The translations under genes and the position numbers were made by a program. From the NCBI GenBank assembly GCA_029216955.1, contig JANAVB010016201.1, forward strand, positions 1-64,000: a stretch of DNA of 64,000 bases, read 5' to 3'. Below the pieces are notes generated by a model. The model was not told the origin of the DNA. It was given only the letters and a program-made list of their open reading frames with translations, and did not search any database. Shown one piece after another: positions 11,637 through 23,207 of this stretch (positions within the stretch are counted from its first letter, which is position 1; every line of letters starts with the position of its first letter). The stretch comes from Iris pallida. Taxonomy: Eukaryota; Streptophyta; Magnoliopsida; Asparagales; Iridaceae.

Positions 11637-11996
11637 GCTAAATATACACCAATAAATCTACAAAATTTCTAATACTATCTATTCATATATTTAGTCTATT
11701 TAAATATAGGTACATATGCATATAAATTCAATTGGCCATAAAATCAAATAATGATAAAATCTAATAAACATTATGATTATTAAATCACAAAAATCAAATT
11801 ACCTAGTATAGTAAACTTATACTACCCCTTTATTCGAGTCCAAAAAATTGTACAAATATTGACAAACTCCTATTTAATAATAAAATACAAATCTTTGTAC
11901 CATAATAAAATAATTTTAAAATACTCATAAATTCCATAAAATCATATTTAAGGCAATTAAATAAATAAAAATTTCCAAAAATTCAGGGGTTTTACA
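8844..11996 (-). mobile_element. Solo LTR, gypsy type, 3.15 kb
   Basis: Starts TGTAACGCTCCAGTCCC, ends AGGGGTTTTACA, and is bracketed by the 5-bp duplication TCTAC at 8839-8843 and 11997-12001. No second LTR or internal region is present, so it is the product of LTR-LTR recombination. Its reverse complement resembles the LTRs of the neighbouring element at 12079-29701: the left end mirrors that LTR's end (GGGACTGGGGCATTACA), and 9640-9800 mirrors 14870-15030. I therefore place it on the minus strand as a relative of that family. It holds a GC-rich stretch at 11090-11250, a run of about 20 G at about 11486-11506 and a TA tract at 11593-11629. Confidence 0.93.
9197..9330 (-). other. Possible short acidic ORF inside the solo LTR
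   Basis: The minus strand is open through PSENLVISPGLDEQDYPEEY and continues to YIGDEASPAHT followed by TAG. The PSE-[DN]-LVISPG stretch is also open in the related LTRs at 12079 and 26044, and a short acidic frame occupies the same place in the LTR at 48551. It could be the last exon of a small LTR transcript, or conserved non-coding sequence. Hypothetical. Confidence 0.3.
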
Positions 11997-12001
11997 TCTA
12001 C

Positions 12002-12078
12002 TGAGTCGACATCAACTGTATTTGGTACAAGAGGCAGCTCGTCCTCCTGATAAGCCACTTCGTCGACGTCGTAGGTAT
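12002..12078 (-). pseudogene. TNP2 C-terminal segment between two LTR insertions
   Basis: A 77-bp island of CACTA coding sequence stranded between two LTR elements. On the minus strand it reads NTYDVDEVAYQEDELPLVPN followed by TVDVDSV, the acidic stretch expected near the TNP2 C-terminus. It follows in frame from the DUF4216 exon once the insertion is disregarded, and continues at 8838. Confidence 0.85.
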
Positions 12079-12796
12079 TGTAAGCTCCCTAAATTTTTAC
12101 TTTTAAATTTTTTTATAAATTGAGTATTTAAATTTTTTACTTGGTATTTGTACGTCGCATAGTCGTATTATACGTCGCATACGAAATTATCATATTGGAC
12201 GTCACGGATGAGTTCATCAATTTCGTATGTCTCGTCGAGTGCGAATATGTGCGAGCGTACATACTTTAGAAAAACATTTTTTCTATTTTTATAATATATA
12301 TAATAATTATTTGTATTTGTATTTACTTAAAGTCGTGAAAAGTATCAAGATGGCCAAAACTTATTACTTTTATTTATTTATAAAAGACTAGCTTATTTAA
12401 TAGTGGTAGTTTAGAAAACTATTTTTATGCAAATGTTCCTTGCACATGAGGTACATGAATTTAAATTCATATATATAATTCCATTTTCGAAGTTATTGAT
12501 ATTAATATTTTATTATACAAAAGTTATTTACAAATATTTATTATTTTGAAATTTTTATTATTGATATTTTTGGAAAATATATTTGAAAATTTTTGTGTTA
12601 AATCTCGATTTGATTTTATGGATTTAATTTAAAAAGTTTAAACGTAGAATTTATATTATATTTGAGTTTAGATGATCTAGATTTAAATTAGAATTTAATT
12701 TAAGTTTAGATTTGATTTATTTGAATTAAAATTTATATTATCTAATTGGGGAATTTAAACATTCCAATTCCTATCCAACTGGGAATTCCCATATCC

Positions 12797-12804
12797 TATA
12801 AATA
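12797..12804 (+). promoter_or_regulatory. TATA box, LARD-like 5' LTR
   Basis: TATAAATA in the context CCTATAAATAGGCA, conserved in the 3' LTR at 26773-26780. The GC-rich transcribed leader begins about 40 bp downstream. Confidence 0.75.
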
Positions 12805-12839
12805 GGCAGGTACTCCTCCATAAATTTCTCACATCTACA

Positions 12840-13743
12840 AATTCTCCACAAAAATCGTGCATCGTGTCTGTGACCCCCACAACTCTTATTCCAATCTCGT
12901 ACAATCATCCACGTCGTGTCCACACCCCGGACACGACGATAATAAACACAGAATCCCCCGTCACCATCATCGACCCAACCACCACCCACCAGCATCACCA
13001 CCAACTCTGCCATCGCACCGCAGCCAGCCCCCTCGCTAACCTCCCGGCCATCCGCTCCGTCTTTCTGTCACCCGGCCAACCATCCCTGTGGTCATCACCA
13101 CCGCCACCGGAGTGGCAGCCCAGTCTACGCCCACCCGCCAAAACTGCCATCGTGCCAATATCACCACCATGCCTGTCCTGACCATGCTCCTTTAACCACC
13201 CAGAGCCCATCTCCGGCCATCTGCTTCTGTCGACCACCCTCACCAAATGTCACCGCCACCACCACACTTCACCATCCCCCCAAAACCAAAAGAACAAAAG
13301 GAAGAAGAAGAAGATGAAATCAGAAAACCCTACCCACGTCGCCGTCCACTCGTGCCTCCACGTTGGGTGAATCCTCCGCTTGGCCTCTCCTTCGCGGTCG
13401 ATCGCCGCCATCCTCCGCAGATGGACGGGCTGACAGCCGTGCCGCAGCCCACCGGCAGTCCACCGGCTGCCCCACATGCCTCCGTCGCATCCCGACGGGT
13501 GGCCGCACTCGCGCGCCACTGCACCGTACTGTCCCCACCAGACCGCGCCCCCTCTCTCATCTCCAACCGGTGAACTTCCGCCCGACGTACGCCCAAAACC
13601 CTTCCGATCTCGTCGGATCCCGTGCCTCGAGAGCGCAGCCCACCGCGCTGCTTCACCTCCCTCATCGAGCGCGACCACCGTGAGCGCGACCCCGCCTCCT
13701 ACCGCCAGATCCGGCCGAGCGCCCTCTCCGGCGTCGACGACTG
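12840..13743 (+). other. GC-rich leader of the LARD-like LTR
   Basis: A 900-bp GC-rich block in an AT-rich LTR, shared with 26820-27707. Frames of up to 142 codons occur on both strands and are Pro/Arg/Ser-rich, as expected from GC-rich composition. A 105-codon plus-strand frame (12864-13181) is open in both LTR copies, but no homologous family is recognised. The block ends sharply at a splice-donor-like CTG|GTAAAC (GT at 13744), after which the sequence turns AT-rich. It may be a leader exon; a protein product is unproven. Confidence 0.5.
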
Positions 13744-13832
13744 GTAAACCCTCATCCCTTTCCCCTCTCTAATTCTTTCCTCTCTCTCTCTCTCTTGTCT
13801 GTAGACATTTTGGGGCGGAGTATATAAGTAAT

Positions 13833-13841
<9 letters not shown>

Positions 13842-13863
<22 letters not shown>

Positions 13864-13975
13864 AATCATTATCATTATTATTATTATTATTAGTATGCTG
13901 TCATTATTCTTAGTATTAAGTATAATCATTATTATTTTTTTTTGTTATTATGCTGTCATTATTGTTAGTATTAAG

Positions 13976-14041
<66 letters not shown>

Positions 14042-14063
14042 TATTATTATTATTATTATTCTT
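13842..14063. repeat. ATT/AAT microsatellites in the LARD-like LTR
   Basis: (TTA)n at 13842-13890, then (AAT)n from about 13979 to 14040 passing directly into (TTA)n to 14063. The AAT and ATT runs are complementary and could fold back. The same place in the 3' LTR (27811-28075) holds a differently expanded version, which explains part of the length difference between the LTRs. Confidence 0.93.
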
Positions 14064-15326
14064 ATTATGTTATTCTACTGAGTTTACGGTATAAATATTT
14101 GTATAGTATTATTATTAGATTGTAAATTTTATTATGGTTATTGATAGGGAAAAGAGATTTAGATAATAGTTTTCAAATTATTAGTATAACAAATATAATA
14201 TTTGTCTCGGCCTAAAGTATATTACCCAAATATTTTATGGTATTCTAAAATTGAGTTTTATTTATTTATTCCTAAAATAAAATTAAATTATAGTTTTGAC
14301 CACAAATATTTTTTCTAGATTATGATTTTTATATATTTTTCTAAATAAAAGTAGTTACCAAATTTATATACGGATTTCTAGTATTTACAAATATTTGTGA
14401 AAGTATATTTTAGACTAATAACAACTAGTTTCAAAAATCGTATAAATATTTTCTAAAAAGTATTATGAGTAATTTTTTGCACAAACTCCCCTCGATTATC
14501 ATCATTGATCACGACTGATTGTGCGTTTCTACTTCCTATGAATTTTGGACCCTTACACATCGACACCAGCTATTGGACCAAAGAGGACTTTTTTGGATCA
14601 TTGCACCACATTAGGCATAAAACCAGGCAAGACACCTTACCTTTACTATTTAATTTCTTGCTCAATATCATGCATGTTTTATTTCTTATCAGATTGTTCT
14701 TTCAAAACTATATGTAGATGCAAACTACTATATTTTATAAAATTGGCTTAGAGTTAAGTGACTACCATATGTTTAGAGCATATCATAAACTGTCACGATG
14801 CGCCACGGGTTGTGTGTGAGTTGTGAGTTGCATATAGATACGGACTTTTGTGCTGACTGACCATTGGTGCGTACAGGCCGTACGTTAGGATATAACTGTT
14901 AATAGATTATGTAGAAGACTTGGCAGTTATTAAGGATTAAACAGTGTCGTGGAGTCGACACATGTATAGTATCATGGGGAGAAGGGGGACAGTTATTAGC
15001 GTAGGGGCTACATGTTCAGTACACACATAGATTTGGGCCGATAGTGTCTCGTATGAGCGCTACTTACTGCCCCGGGGTCGATAGTTCTCGTATGAGAGCT
15101 ACTTTCTGCCCATGGTAGATAGTGTCTCTTTTGAGCGCTACCTACTACCACTCTCTCTCCATCTATGCTGAACACCTAAGCTCCTGCGTAGAACGTTGTC
15201 TTCTTAAAGTGCATATCACATAGAATGGTTAGGAACCTTTACTCATGCATACTTTTCTGTTGAGCTTTATTATTCAGTTTATTTGTATGATATTATATGT
15301 CTTGTTACGTCCCTCTGAGGACCTGG

Positions 15327-17807
15327 TGTAGTGCCCCGTCCCGTAAAGTCAATCGGAGGAATCGAAATGCCGACGGCGTTCGGACTTGGCCTTACAACGG
15401 CGACTCGAAGACATCGCTCAGGTGGGGTAGTTTCGATGAACTTGTCTCATCTCAGCCTTCACTTAATAATTCGTATGTTTTTAACTTGCACAAGTAGGCT
15501 TAATGATAAAAGAGACGAATCCACATAGCTAAAGGGAATTATCCCGACGGATCGAATCGAGTTTAGAACATGGAAAACGTCCCACGGTCTGAATAGAGTT
15601 GGTGCTTAGCGTGCTTTGAAAATGACACTCGTTCCTTCGTCCCGCGGCTTGGGAGAAGAAAAAGTTGGTATTCGACACAAACGAGAAGTTAGCCTAAGTC
15701 ATAGGCGTCGCCCGCGTAAATGCTCGATAAAGCATGCACGTTTCTACTGCGCAAGGCTTGACATAGCCTTGGCTCGTCCCTCGGGTTAAGTAGTAGGCTT
15801 GAGTAAGTTAGGCAAAGTTATGCCGATCGATCTAAGTCATTCCAAGTGCCGTCCCGCTCGTTCTGCGGTTGTCAAGTCAAATAGTCCTACGATCTCAAGG
15901 GCCGTCATATAATGTATGACTTGGGCGATAGCGTCGCGTAAGACGTAATTTAGTTAAAGGCACGAGCCACGGTTGGCACGATATGAAGTTAGCTACGGTC
16001 CATGGCACTTAAGGAACACGTATTGTTCAAATTAAGTTGGAAGGCTACGTAGTAGTCGTTCCCTCGAGTTCAAAGAAGTTCGAGGCGGTCCCTCGGTTGG
16101 GAGCCTCGCGTCCTATCCACGTTAAGGTGTTTCGAGGCGGTCCCTCAGTTGGGAGTCTCGCGTTCCTATCCACGTTAAGTATTCGAGGCGGTCCCTCGGT
16201 TGGGAGTCTCGCGTTCCTATCCACGTTGAGTATTCGAGGCGGTCCCTCGGTTGGGAGTCTCGCGTTCCTATCCACGTTCAGAAGTTTGAGGCGGTCCCTC
16301 GGTTGGGAGTCTCGCGTTCCTATTCACGTTAAGAAGTTCGAGGCGTCCCCTCGGTTGGGAGTCTCGCAGCCCCGATGTACGTTATGCCAAGTGTGATTCA
16401 GAGCACGAGTTGCTAAACATATTTCCGGTCGTACCAACAAGTAGGCCATACATTTACGTGAGTTTAGATGTCTCGTAGGTGCGTGATCATTGGACACCTT
16501 GTCGACAAGGATTTCTGCCTAGACTGGTTATACGCCGGGGCACCAGGCCCAGTCATCCTAGGAGGTAGACGTTATAGCAGCGCATGCATTTATTGTGTGG
16601 GTAGTCGGGGGCTTTCCATGGGGCTAGCTATCTTGCATCGAAGGACCCGCCGCCTACCCGAGCTATGTCCGCGATGGCTTGTCATGCCAGTGGCCTTTCA
16701 TATAGATAATCGGCGTGCTAAGCGACGAATCCGCATGCACGGTGTCGGTCATTACAAAGGAAGTGTAAGCACGGTATGCGTTGAATGGTGAAATGTGTGC
16801 TCGGTTGCACCCAAAGTATTATAAAGCCTACGATTCGGCTATACGTAAAGACACGTGCTTCGGCACGAGATATGGCGTCGTACTTGAGTTCTCAACACCG
16901 GTTCCACGAGTTTGGTTAGTCGTTGTGCGTTAAGTCGAGAAGGCCCGTAAGGCAAGTTTGGATAAGTCAGGTTACTCTACGAGGCACGGTCTCGATGTTT
17001 GAGGCACGTGCAAGTATTTGACACGACCTAGTCGTTACGTCCAAGAGTATGGTACGAAAGACAACTATGAGTCGATACGTTAACAATGCAAGCACGAGAA
17101 AGGTCTAGAGGCAAAGTATGGGTACGTTATTAGTGCAAGGCACGAAGATGGTCTATAGATACTAAATAGGCCTAGCGTCGGTCCTAAAATCGATCCTAAG
17201 GCAAGACTAGAAAGACAATCGTAAAGGGGGCTTATATTGCACAAAGTAAATAAAACGTGTCGGTTTTGTATGGGTGGGCGAGAAGCTCACTCCCCCAGTA
17301 CAGTGGTACTGACACCCACATAGTGTTCCAAGTGCAGGCACAGGTAGAAGCTCGTGGCACGGAGCTCGCTTGGATGCGTCGAGGCACGGAGTTCCTTGGC
17401 GAGTCGAAGCGTGCGGTTGCGTGATCTGAAGACTTATACAGGGCATAATGTATGGACATCACCATCCGATGCTTCCGCTGGATTTATGTATTATATCGAG
17501 AGATGAGAGAGAGCAGAGTGAATTGTAATATGAAACGAGTAAATTTGAGTGATTGTAATCTCGGCCTTGCGTCCCCAATGTAACCGTTGTTTCGATATCA
17601 ATAAAAGAGCTTCTTTTGAATGAATTGTGTTTTGTTCTAAATTTCCGCTGCGTGTTCATTGTCTCTACTTGGGACTTCTGTGCGACGACCCCGTCGCAGC
17701 CGCTGTAATCGACCGTTATGGAACCCACCTTGCACGAGCGCAATCTAGGCTCGTGCGGCATCACGCCTTAGCGAGGACGATCGCTCCTACGGGAGCGGGG
17801 TGTGACA
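15327..17807 (+). repeat. Nested element 5' LTR
   Basis: Begins TGTAGTGCC and ends GGGGTGTGACA. It contains a roughly 50-bp internal tandem array (16079-16372) and an AATAAA-type polyadenylation signal in ATATCAATAAAAGAGC near 17600, about 200 bp before its end. Confidence 0.95.
16079..16372 (+). repeat. About 50-bp tandem array in the 5' LTR
   Basis: Six units with the core TCGAGGCGGTCCCTCGGTTG followed by GGAGTCTCGCGTTCCTATCC and ACGTTAAG; spacing is 48-53 bp. The 119-codon plus-strand frame and its antisense partner are repeat translations. The array recurs in the 3' LTR. Confidence 0.93.
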
Positions 17808-20362
17808 TAATGGTATCAGAGCACGGCTTTACGTCCTTGGACTATCGATTGAATTCTTTAACTCCGTTGTTCCGCAAACTCTAAATTGTGCTTCCGCAAC
17901 ATGATATCGTTGGTACGCTCTCTCTCAAACGTCCCTCGGTATGTCCATACAATAAGTCTAATATTTTTGAAAGCTCGTAAAGCGTTCAAATCGAACGCAT
18001 CGATAGGTGATGGCCTTTGGTCCGAACGGTGTCGACCTTGAGTTGATAGAAAATGCGTACTAAAGTTAGCAAGTCGCGTGCGTGCCTAACGAGTCCTACA
18101 TGAGCAAATGAGCGTGAAAAAAAAAACTCGGAGTATAGTCCATACGGGATGGTTATGCGGCACAACTTAGTCCGCGTATCGCGCACCTCGATCTTTTGGT
18201 GCAAACGAGTCGCAACCGATATTAAGCACCGCTTGGTCGGGAACGGAGATACACTTGGAGTGTATATCGATAGGAACGTTATCAGACTAACGCTTAGGCG
18301 TACACGGAAGATTGTTCTGGATTTTGAGGAATAGTACGAACGACTTAATGCGTCGATGCAACGTGAACGATTACGCCAGGGATTCGTCGAACGAATCTGA
18401 AACATGTCTTAGCGAATAACGCGAACGTGATTTAGACTAGATTGGATGACTCGAATCCCGAGTGGTGTATGGTCCGTCTTGGAAATCATTCGAGCAAAAA
18501 ATTGAGGATTACACGAGTATGAAATGCGAAAACGATTGAGTAGGTGAAATCGGATTGATAAAAATCGATACGGATCGTAAACGCAAAGTTAGCACGGCAG
18601 GTAGATAGCGTGCATAAAAAGTTGAAATTTGAAGTTACGTAAATGACTCTGAGGATTGAAATCGATATTGCTCGATGGTTTGAGTTGGCAAGGAATGATG
18701 CGAATTGAGAAAATACGTTAGTCGATGACTCAAGATAGACGGATAAACGATACGTGAATTTGGGTTGAAGAAATTGATGTGGTGAACGATTCGAGGAGAT
18801 TATCCAGTCGGACGATAGCATCATTCACACGACTCAAAATTCGTTGCAACGAAAGATCGTCAGGTTACACATATCGTCGATGGTATTGAGGCGTATCAAA
18901 GATCGATATGCGATAACTCGGGGGCACTCTAATTCGAGGAATGACGATCGTGCAAGTGTTATTGTTCGGTTGGATGCCATACTTAGGATCTTGATTGAGA
19001 CGAATGTTAGATGAAAGTGATCGTATCTTGATGATTACGCGGATAACCACAACGTCGACGGTCTTATCTTGTGCGAGCGCAACTCTAGTCTCGCACATGC
19101 GTTGCATCGGATTTGGGGCGATCGTTTCGCGTGAGCGCTGACATGGTGATTCATGTCGCGAGAATGATCAAACTCGAAAAATCAGAATACGGCAACTTTG
19201 ATTGTCTCGACTTATCAGTTTGATGCGAAGGCAAATTCGAGGATTTAAAGGACTTGTGATTGACGATTGAGTAAAACTTGAGGATTGAGTAGGTCCAATC
19301 CGCGCATCGAGAATGAACGAGTCTAGACACGAAACAAGTGTTATGCCCCGATGAGAATGATTATTCCGCAGGAGCGTGCATGGTGATTCGTGCCCACCGG
19401 GGATAATCGGACTCGCGTGAGATCGGAGCGTGGCATACTGTTAAGTCAGACGACCTTGTGATCGATTACGTGAATTAGAATAGATGATTCGGAAATATGA
19501 ATTATGGTTTAGAGATGAATCGTGTTGTAGCGTGCGTGATTTAGAAGGATCGACAGACGGATTACGTCGAACGTGTTCGAAGAGATAGACTATACGAAAC
19601 GGCTTGATGAACGAACGATATTGATATGACGTAGAATTGGTTGAAACGTGAGTTATCGTACGATGGCTTTACCGAACGACTCGGACCCCGTGCTACGAAT
19701 ATTGGGATGTGCGTAGGAAATCGATGCTCGATGTTTAGAAATCGGAGTGATGCGAGCTTGGGTAGAAAATCCCATACCAACGATTTGGTTTGACCTTAGG
19801 ATGGGGTCAGTGTTGATATCGTTGTTTGGGAACTATGATTCCAGTGCTGACAAAAAGACTTAGCCTAGCGGTTAGGCAGGCGTTCGAGCGCGAAGCGATA
19901 GGTGTTACGGAGGCACCACTCGCGAGTCTTGGCTGACATGCACGTATATCAGGGACGCCCGAATATGTGCACGATCCGACTCGAGTGGTGATGGCGGATT
20001 CTCTATCACGAGGCTTGGCTGACATGCATGTATTTTGGGGACGCTTGGAATATGTGCACGATCCAACTAAGTGATACGTTGAATCAAGTGAGACTTGAGG
20101 AACGAGAAAATGTCGAGGATTTTGAAATCGTAAGTTTTGAAGAAATGTTAATGGTAATGCGATCATTGATTTGAAACGAGTTCAAATGTTGATTAATCGG
20201 TTGGTATGCCTTATGACTAAGTTAGCGATAACACAAGCGTGGCTCGAAATCAAAGAAACGCCTAGGCAGAATATTTACGATTAAGTCTTGGCCATAGAAA
20301 TGGTAGGGTGGTTTGCCTTCAGGAAAGTCTCGAGGACGAGACTTGTTCCGAGTGGTGTATGT
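17808..20362 (+). other. Nested element internal region, non-coding
   Basis: 2.55 kb between the LTRs. No retroviral-type domain is seen on either strand. The longest frame (139 codons, minus strand, 17986-18405) is antisense to the element and resembles nothing I know. Short duplicated text GGCTGACATGCA(C/T)GTAT...GGGACG...AATATGTGCACGATCC occurs at 19930-19975 and 20015-20065. No clear polypurine tract precedes the 3' LTR. Confidence 0.65.
17811..17822 (+). promoter_or_regulatory. Primer-binding site (tRNA-iMet)
   Basis: TGGTATCAGAGC, a perfect complement to the plant initiator tRNA-Met 3' end, three bases after the 5' LTR. Confidence 0.93.
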
Positions 20363-22843
20363 TGTAGTGCCTCGTCCCGCAAAGTCAATCGGAGGAATCG
20401 AAACGCCGACGGCGTTCGGACTTGGCCTTACAACGGCGACTCGAAGACATCGCTCAGGTGGTGTAGTTTCGGTGAACTTGCCTCATCTCAGCCTTCACTT
20501 AATAATTCGTATGTTTTTAACTTGCACAAGTAGGCTTAATGATAAAAGAGACGAATCCACATAGCTAAAGAGAATTATCCCGACGGATCGAATCGAGTTT
20601 AGAACATGGAAAACGTCCCACGGTCTGAATAGAGTTGGTGCGCAGCGTGCTTTGAAAATGACACTCGTTCCTTCGTCCCGCGGCTTGGGAGAAGAAAAAG
20701 TTGGTATTCGACACAAACGAGAAGTTAGCCTAAGTCATAGGCGTCGCCCGCGTAAATGCTCGATAAAGCATGCACGTTTCTACTGCGCAAGGCTTGGCAT
20801 AGCCTTGGCTCGTCCCTCGGGTTAAGTAGTAGGCTTGAGTAAGTTAGGCAAAGTTATGCTGATCGACCTAAGTCATTCCAAGTGCCGTCCCGCTCGTTCT
20901 GTGGTTGTCAAGTCAAATAGTCCTACGATCTCAAGGGCCGTCATATAATGTATGACTTGGGCGATAGCGTCACGTAAGACGTGATTTAGTTAAAGGCACA
21001 AGCCACGGTTGGCACGATATGAAGTTAGCTACGGTCCATGGCACTTAAGGAACACGTATTGTTCAAATTAAGTTGGAAGGCTACGTAGTAGTCGTTCCCT
21101 CGAGTTCAAAGAAGTTCGAGGCGGTCCCTCGGTTGGGAGCCTCGCGTCCTATCCACGTTAAGGTGTTTCGAGGCGGTCCCTCGGTTGGGAGTCTCGCGTT
21201 CCTATCCACGTTAAGTATTCGAGGCGGTCCCTCGGTTGGGAGTCTCGCATTCCTATCCACGTTGAGTATTCGAGGCAGTCCCTCGGTTGGGAGTCTCGCG
21301 TTCCTATCCACGTTCAGAAGTTCGAGGCGGTCCCTCGGTTGGGAGTCTTGCGTTCCTATTCACGTTAAGAAGTTCGAGGCGTCCCCTCGGTTGGGAGTCT
21401 CACAGCCCCGATGTACGCTATGCCAAGTGTGATTCAGAGCACGAGTTGCTAAGCATATTTTCGGTCGTACCAACAGGTAGGCCATGCATTTACGTGAGTT
21501 TAGATGTCTCGTAGGTGCGTGGTCATTGGACACCTTGTCGACAAGGATTTCTGCCTAGACTGGTTATACGCCGGGGCACCGGGCCCAGTCATCCTAGGAG
21601 GTAGACGTTATAGCAGCGCATGCTTTTATTGCGTGGGTAGTCGGGGGCTTTCCATGGGGCTAGCTACCTTGCATCGAAGGACCCGCCGCCTACCCGAGCT
21701 ATGTCCGCGATGGCTTGTCATGCCAGTGGCCTTTCATATAGATAATCGGCGTGCTAAGCGGCGAATCCGCATGCACGGTGTCGGTCATTACAAAGAAAGT
21801 GTAAGCACGGTATGCGTTGAATGGTGAAATGTGTGCTCGGTTGCACCCAAAGTATTATAAAGCCTACGATTCGGCTATACGTAAAGACACGTGCTTCGGC
21901 ACGAGATATGGCGTCGTATTTGAGTTCTTAACACCGGTTCCACGAGTTTGGTTAGTCGTTGTGCGTTAAGTCGAGAAGGCCCATAAGGCGAGTTTGGATA
22001 AGTCAGATTACTCTACGAGGCACGGTCTCGATGTTTGAGGCACGGGCAAGTATTTGACACGACCTAGTCGTTATGTCCAAGAGTATGGTACGAAAGACAA
22101 CTATGAGTCGGTACGTTAACAATGCAAGCACGAGAAAGGTCTAGAGGCAAAGTATGGGTACGTTATTAGTGCAAGGCACGAAGATGGTCTATAGATACTA
22201 AATAGGCTGAGCGTCGGTCCTAAAATCGATCCTAAGGCAAGACTAGAAAGACAATCGTAAAGGGGGCTTGTATTACACAAAGTAAATAAAACGTGTCAGT
22301 TTTGTATGGGTGGGCGAGGAGCTCACTCCACCAGTATAGTGGTACTGACACCTACACAGTGTTCCAAGTGCAGGCACAGGTAGAAGCTCGAGGCGCAGAG
22401 CTCGCTTGGATGCGTCGAGGCACGGAGTTCCTTGGCGAGTCGAAGCGTACGGTCGCATGATCTGAAGACTTATACAGGGCATAATGTATGGACATCGCCA
22501 TCCAAAGCTTCCGCTAGATTCAAGTATTATATCGAGAGATAAGAGAGAGCAGAGTGAATTGTAATATAAAACGAGTGAATTTGAGTGATTGTAATCTCGG
22601 CCTTGCGCCCCTAATGTAACCGTTGTTTCGATATCGATAAAAGAGCTTCTTTTGAATGAATTGTGTTTTGTTCTAAATTTCCGCTGTGTGTTCATTGTCT
22701 CTACTTGGGACTTCTGTGCGACGACCCCGTCGCAGCCGCTGTAATCGACCGTTATGGAACCCGCCTTACACGAGCGCAATCTAGGCTCGTGCGGCATCAC
22801 ACCTTAGCGAGGACGATCGCTCCTACGGGAGCGGGGCGTGACA
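20363..22843 (+). repeat. Nested element 3' LTR
   Basis: 2,481 bp, TGTAGTGCC to GGGCGTGACA, matching the 5' LTR base for base with scattered substitutions. It repeats the polyadenylation signal near 22636. Confidence 0.95.
21115..21408 (+). repeat. About 50-bp tandem array in the 3' LTR
   Basis: Six units as in the 5' LTR copy, same unit order and spacing, so the array predates insertion. Confidence 0.93.
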
Positions 22844-23207
22844 CCTGGTGATCTCTCCAGGTGTGTGTTTTCGTGATTCTTGCAGGTGCTCTAGCTAAGG
22901 CCATGTCTTTCTTCCTCCGTGATGATTGCTCTTAGACTCGTTACTTGCTCTCGCTTGCTCAATTCTTTCCTTTTATATTTTTTCCATATTTAATTTAGTT
23001 GGTAGTGGATTTATCTCCGCCCAACGATTGTATACATGAAAAATTCAAGTTGCTTTTATATCATTATTTATCTGTGTGGATGAGATTTAGTGCCTTGGTT
23101 AATGAATTTTACAACTTATGTATACATACGACGACCTATATACTTCGTATACATACAACTGGCATGATACATATCTAGTCTCAAGTATTTGGGACTGGGG
23201 CGTTACA

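Larger units (their letters stand above)
15327..22843 (+). mobile_element. Non-autonomous LTR element inside the LARD-like 5' LTR
   Basis: Starts TGTAGTGCCCCGTCCCG, ends GAGCGGGGCGTGACA, and is flanked by CCTGG at 15322-15326 and 22844-22848. Its two LTRs are each 2,481 bp and aligned without net gaps (constant offset 5,036). The 2,555-bp interior has an intact primer-binding site but no gag or pol. It is the deepest and hence among the youngest insertions of the nest. LTR length and termini suggest a gypsy-derived, trans-mobilised element. By eye the LTRs differ at about six of the first 130 positions and less often further on. Confidence 0.93.
12079..23207 (+). repeat. LARD-like element 5' LTR (split)
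   Basis: LTR sequence occupies 12079-15326 and 22849-23207; the middle is a younger inserted element with its CCTGG duplication. The LTR part is about 3.6 kb and follows the 3' copy closely. It holds a TATAAATA box at 12797-12804, a GC-rich leader (12840-13743), ATT/AAT microsatellites (13842-14063) and an AT-rich remainder. Confidence 0.9.

Noticed and set aside
12864..13772. Pro/Arg-rich frames of 98-142 codons on both strands as genes
   Set aside because: They overlap one another on both strands, lie inside an LTR leader and follow its high GC content; no domain is recognised. Kept only as a possible leader exon.
16037..16396. 119-codon repeat-containing frame and its copy at 21073-21432
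   Set aside because: Produced by the roughly 50-bp LTR tandem array; an antisense frame is open too, as expected for repeats.
22273..22800. 175-codon minus-strand frame in the inner 3' LTR
   Set aside because: The same LTR sequence in the 5' copy (17207-17764) is broken into shorter frames, so the openness is not conserved.
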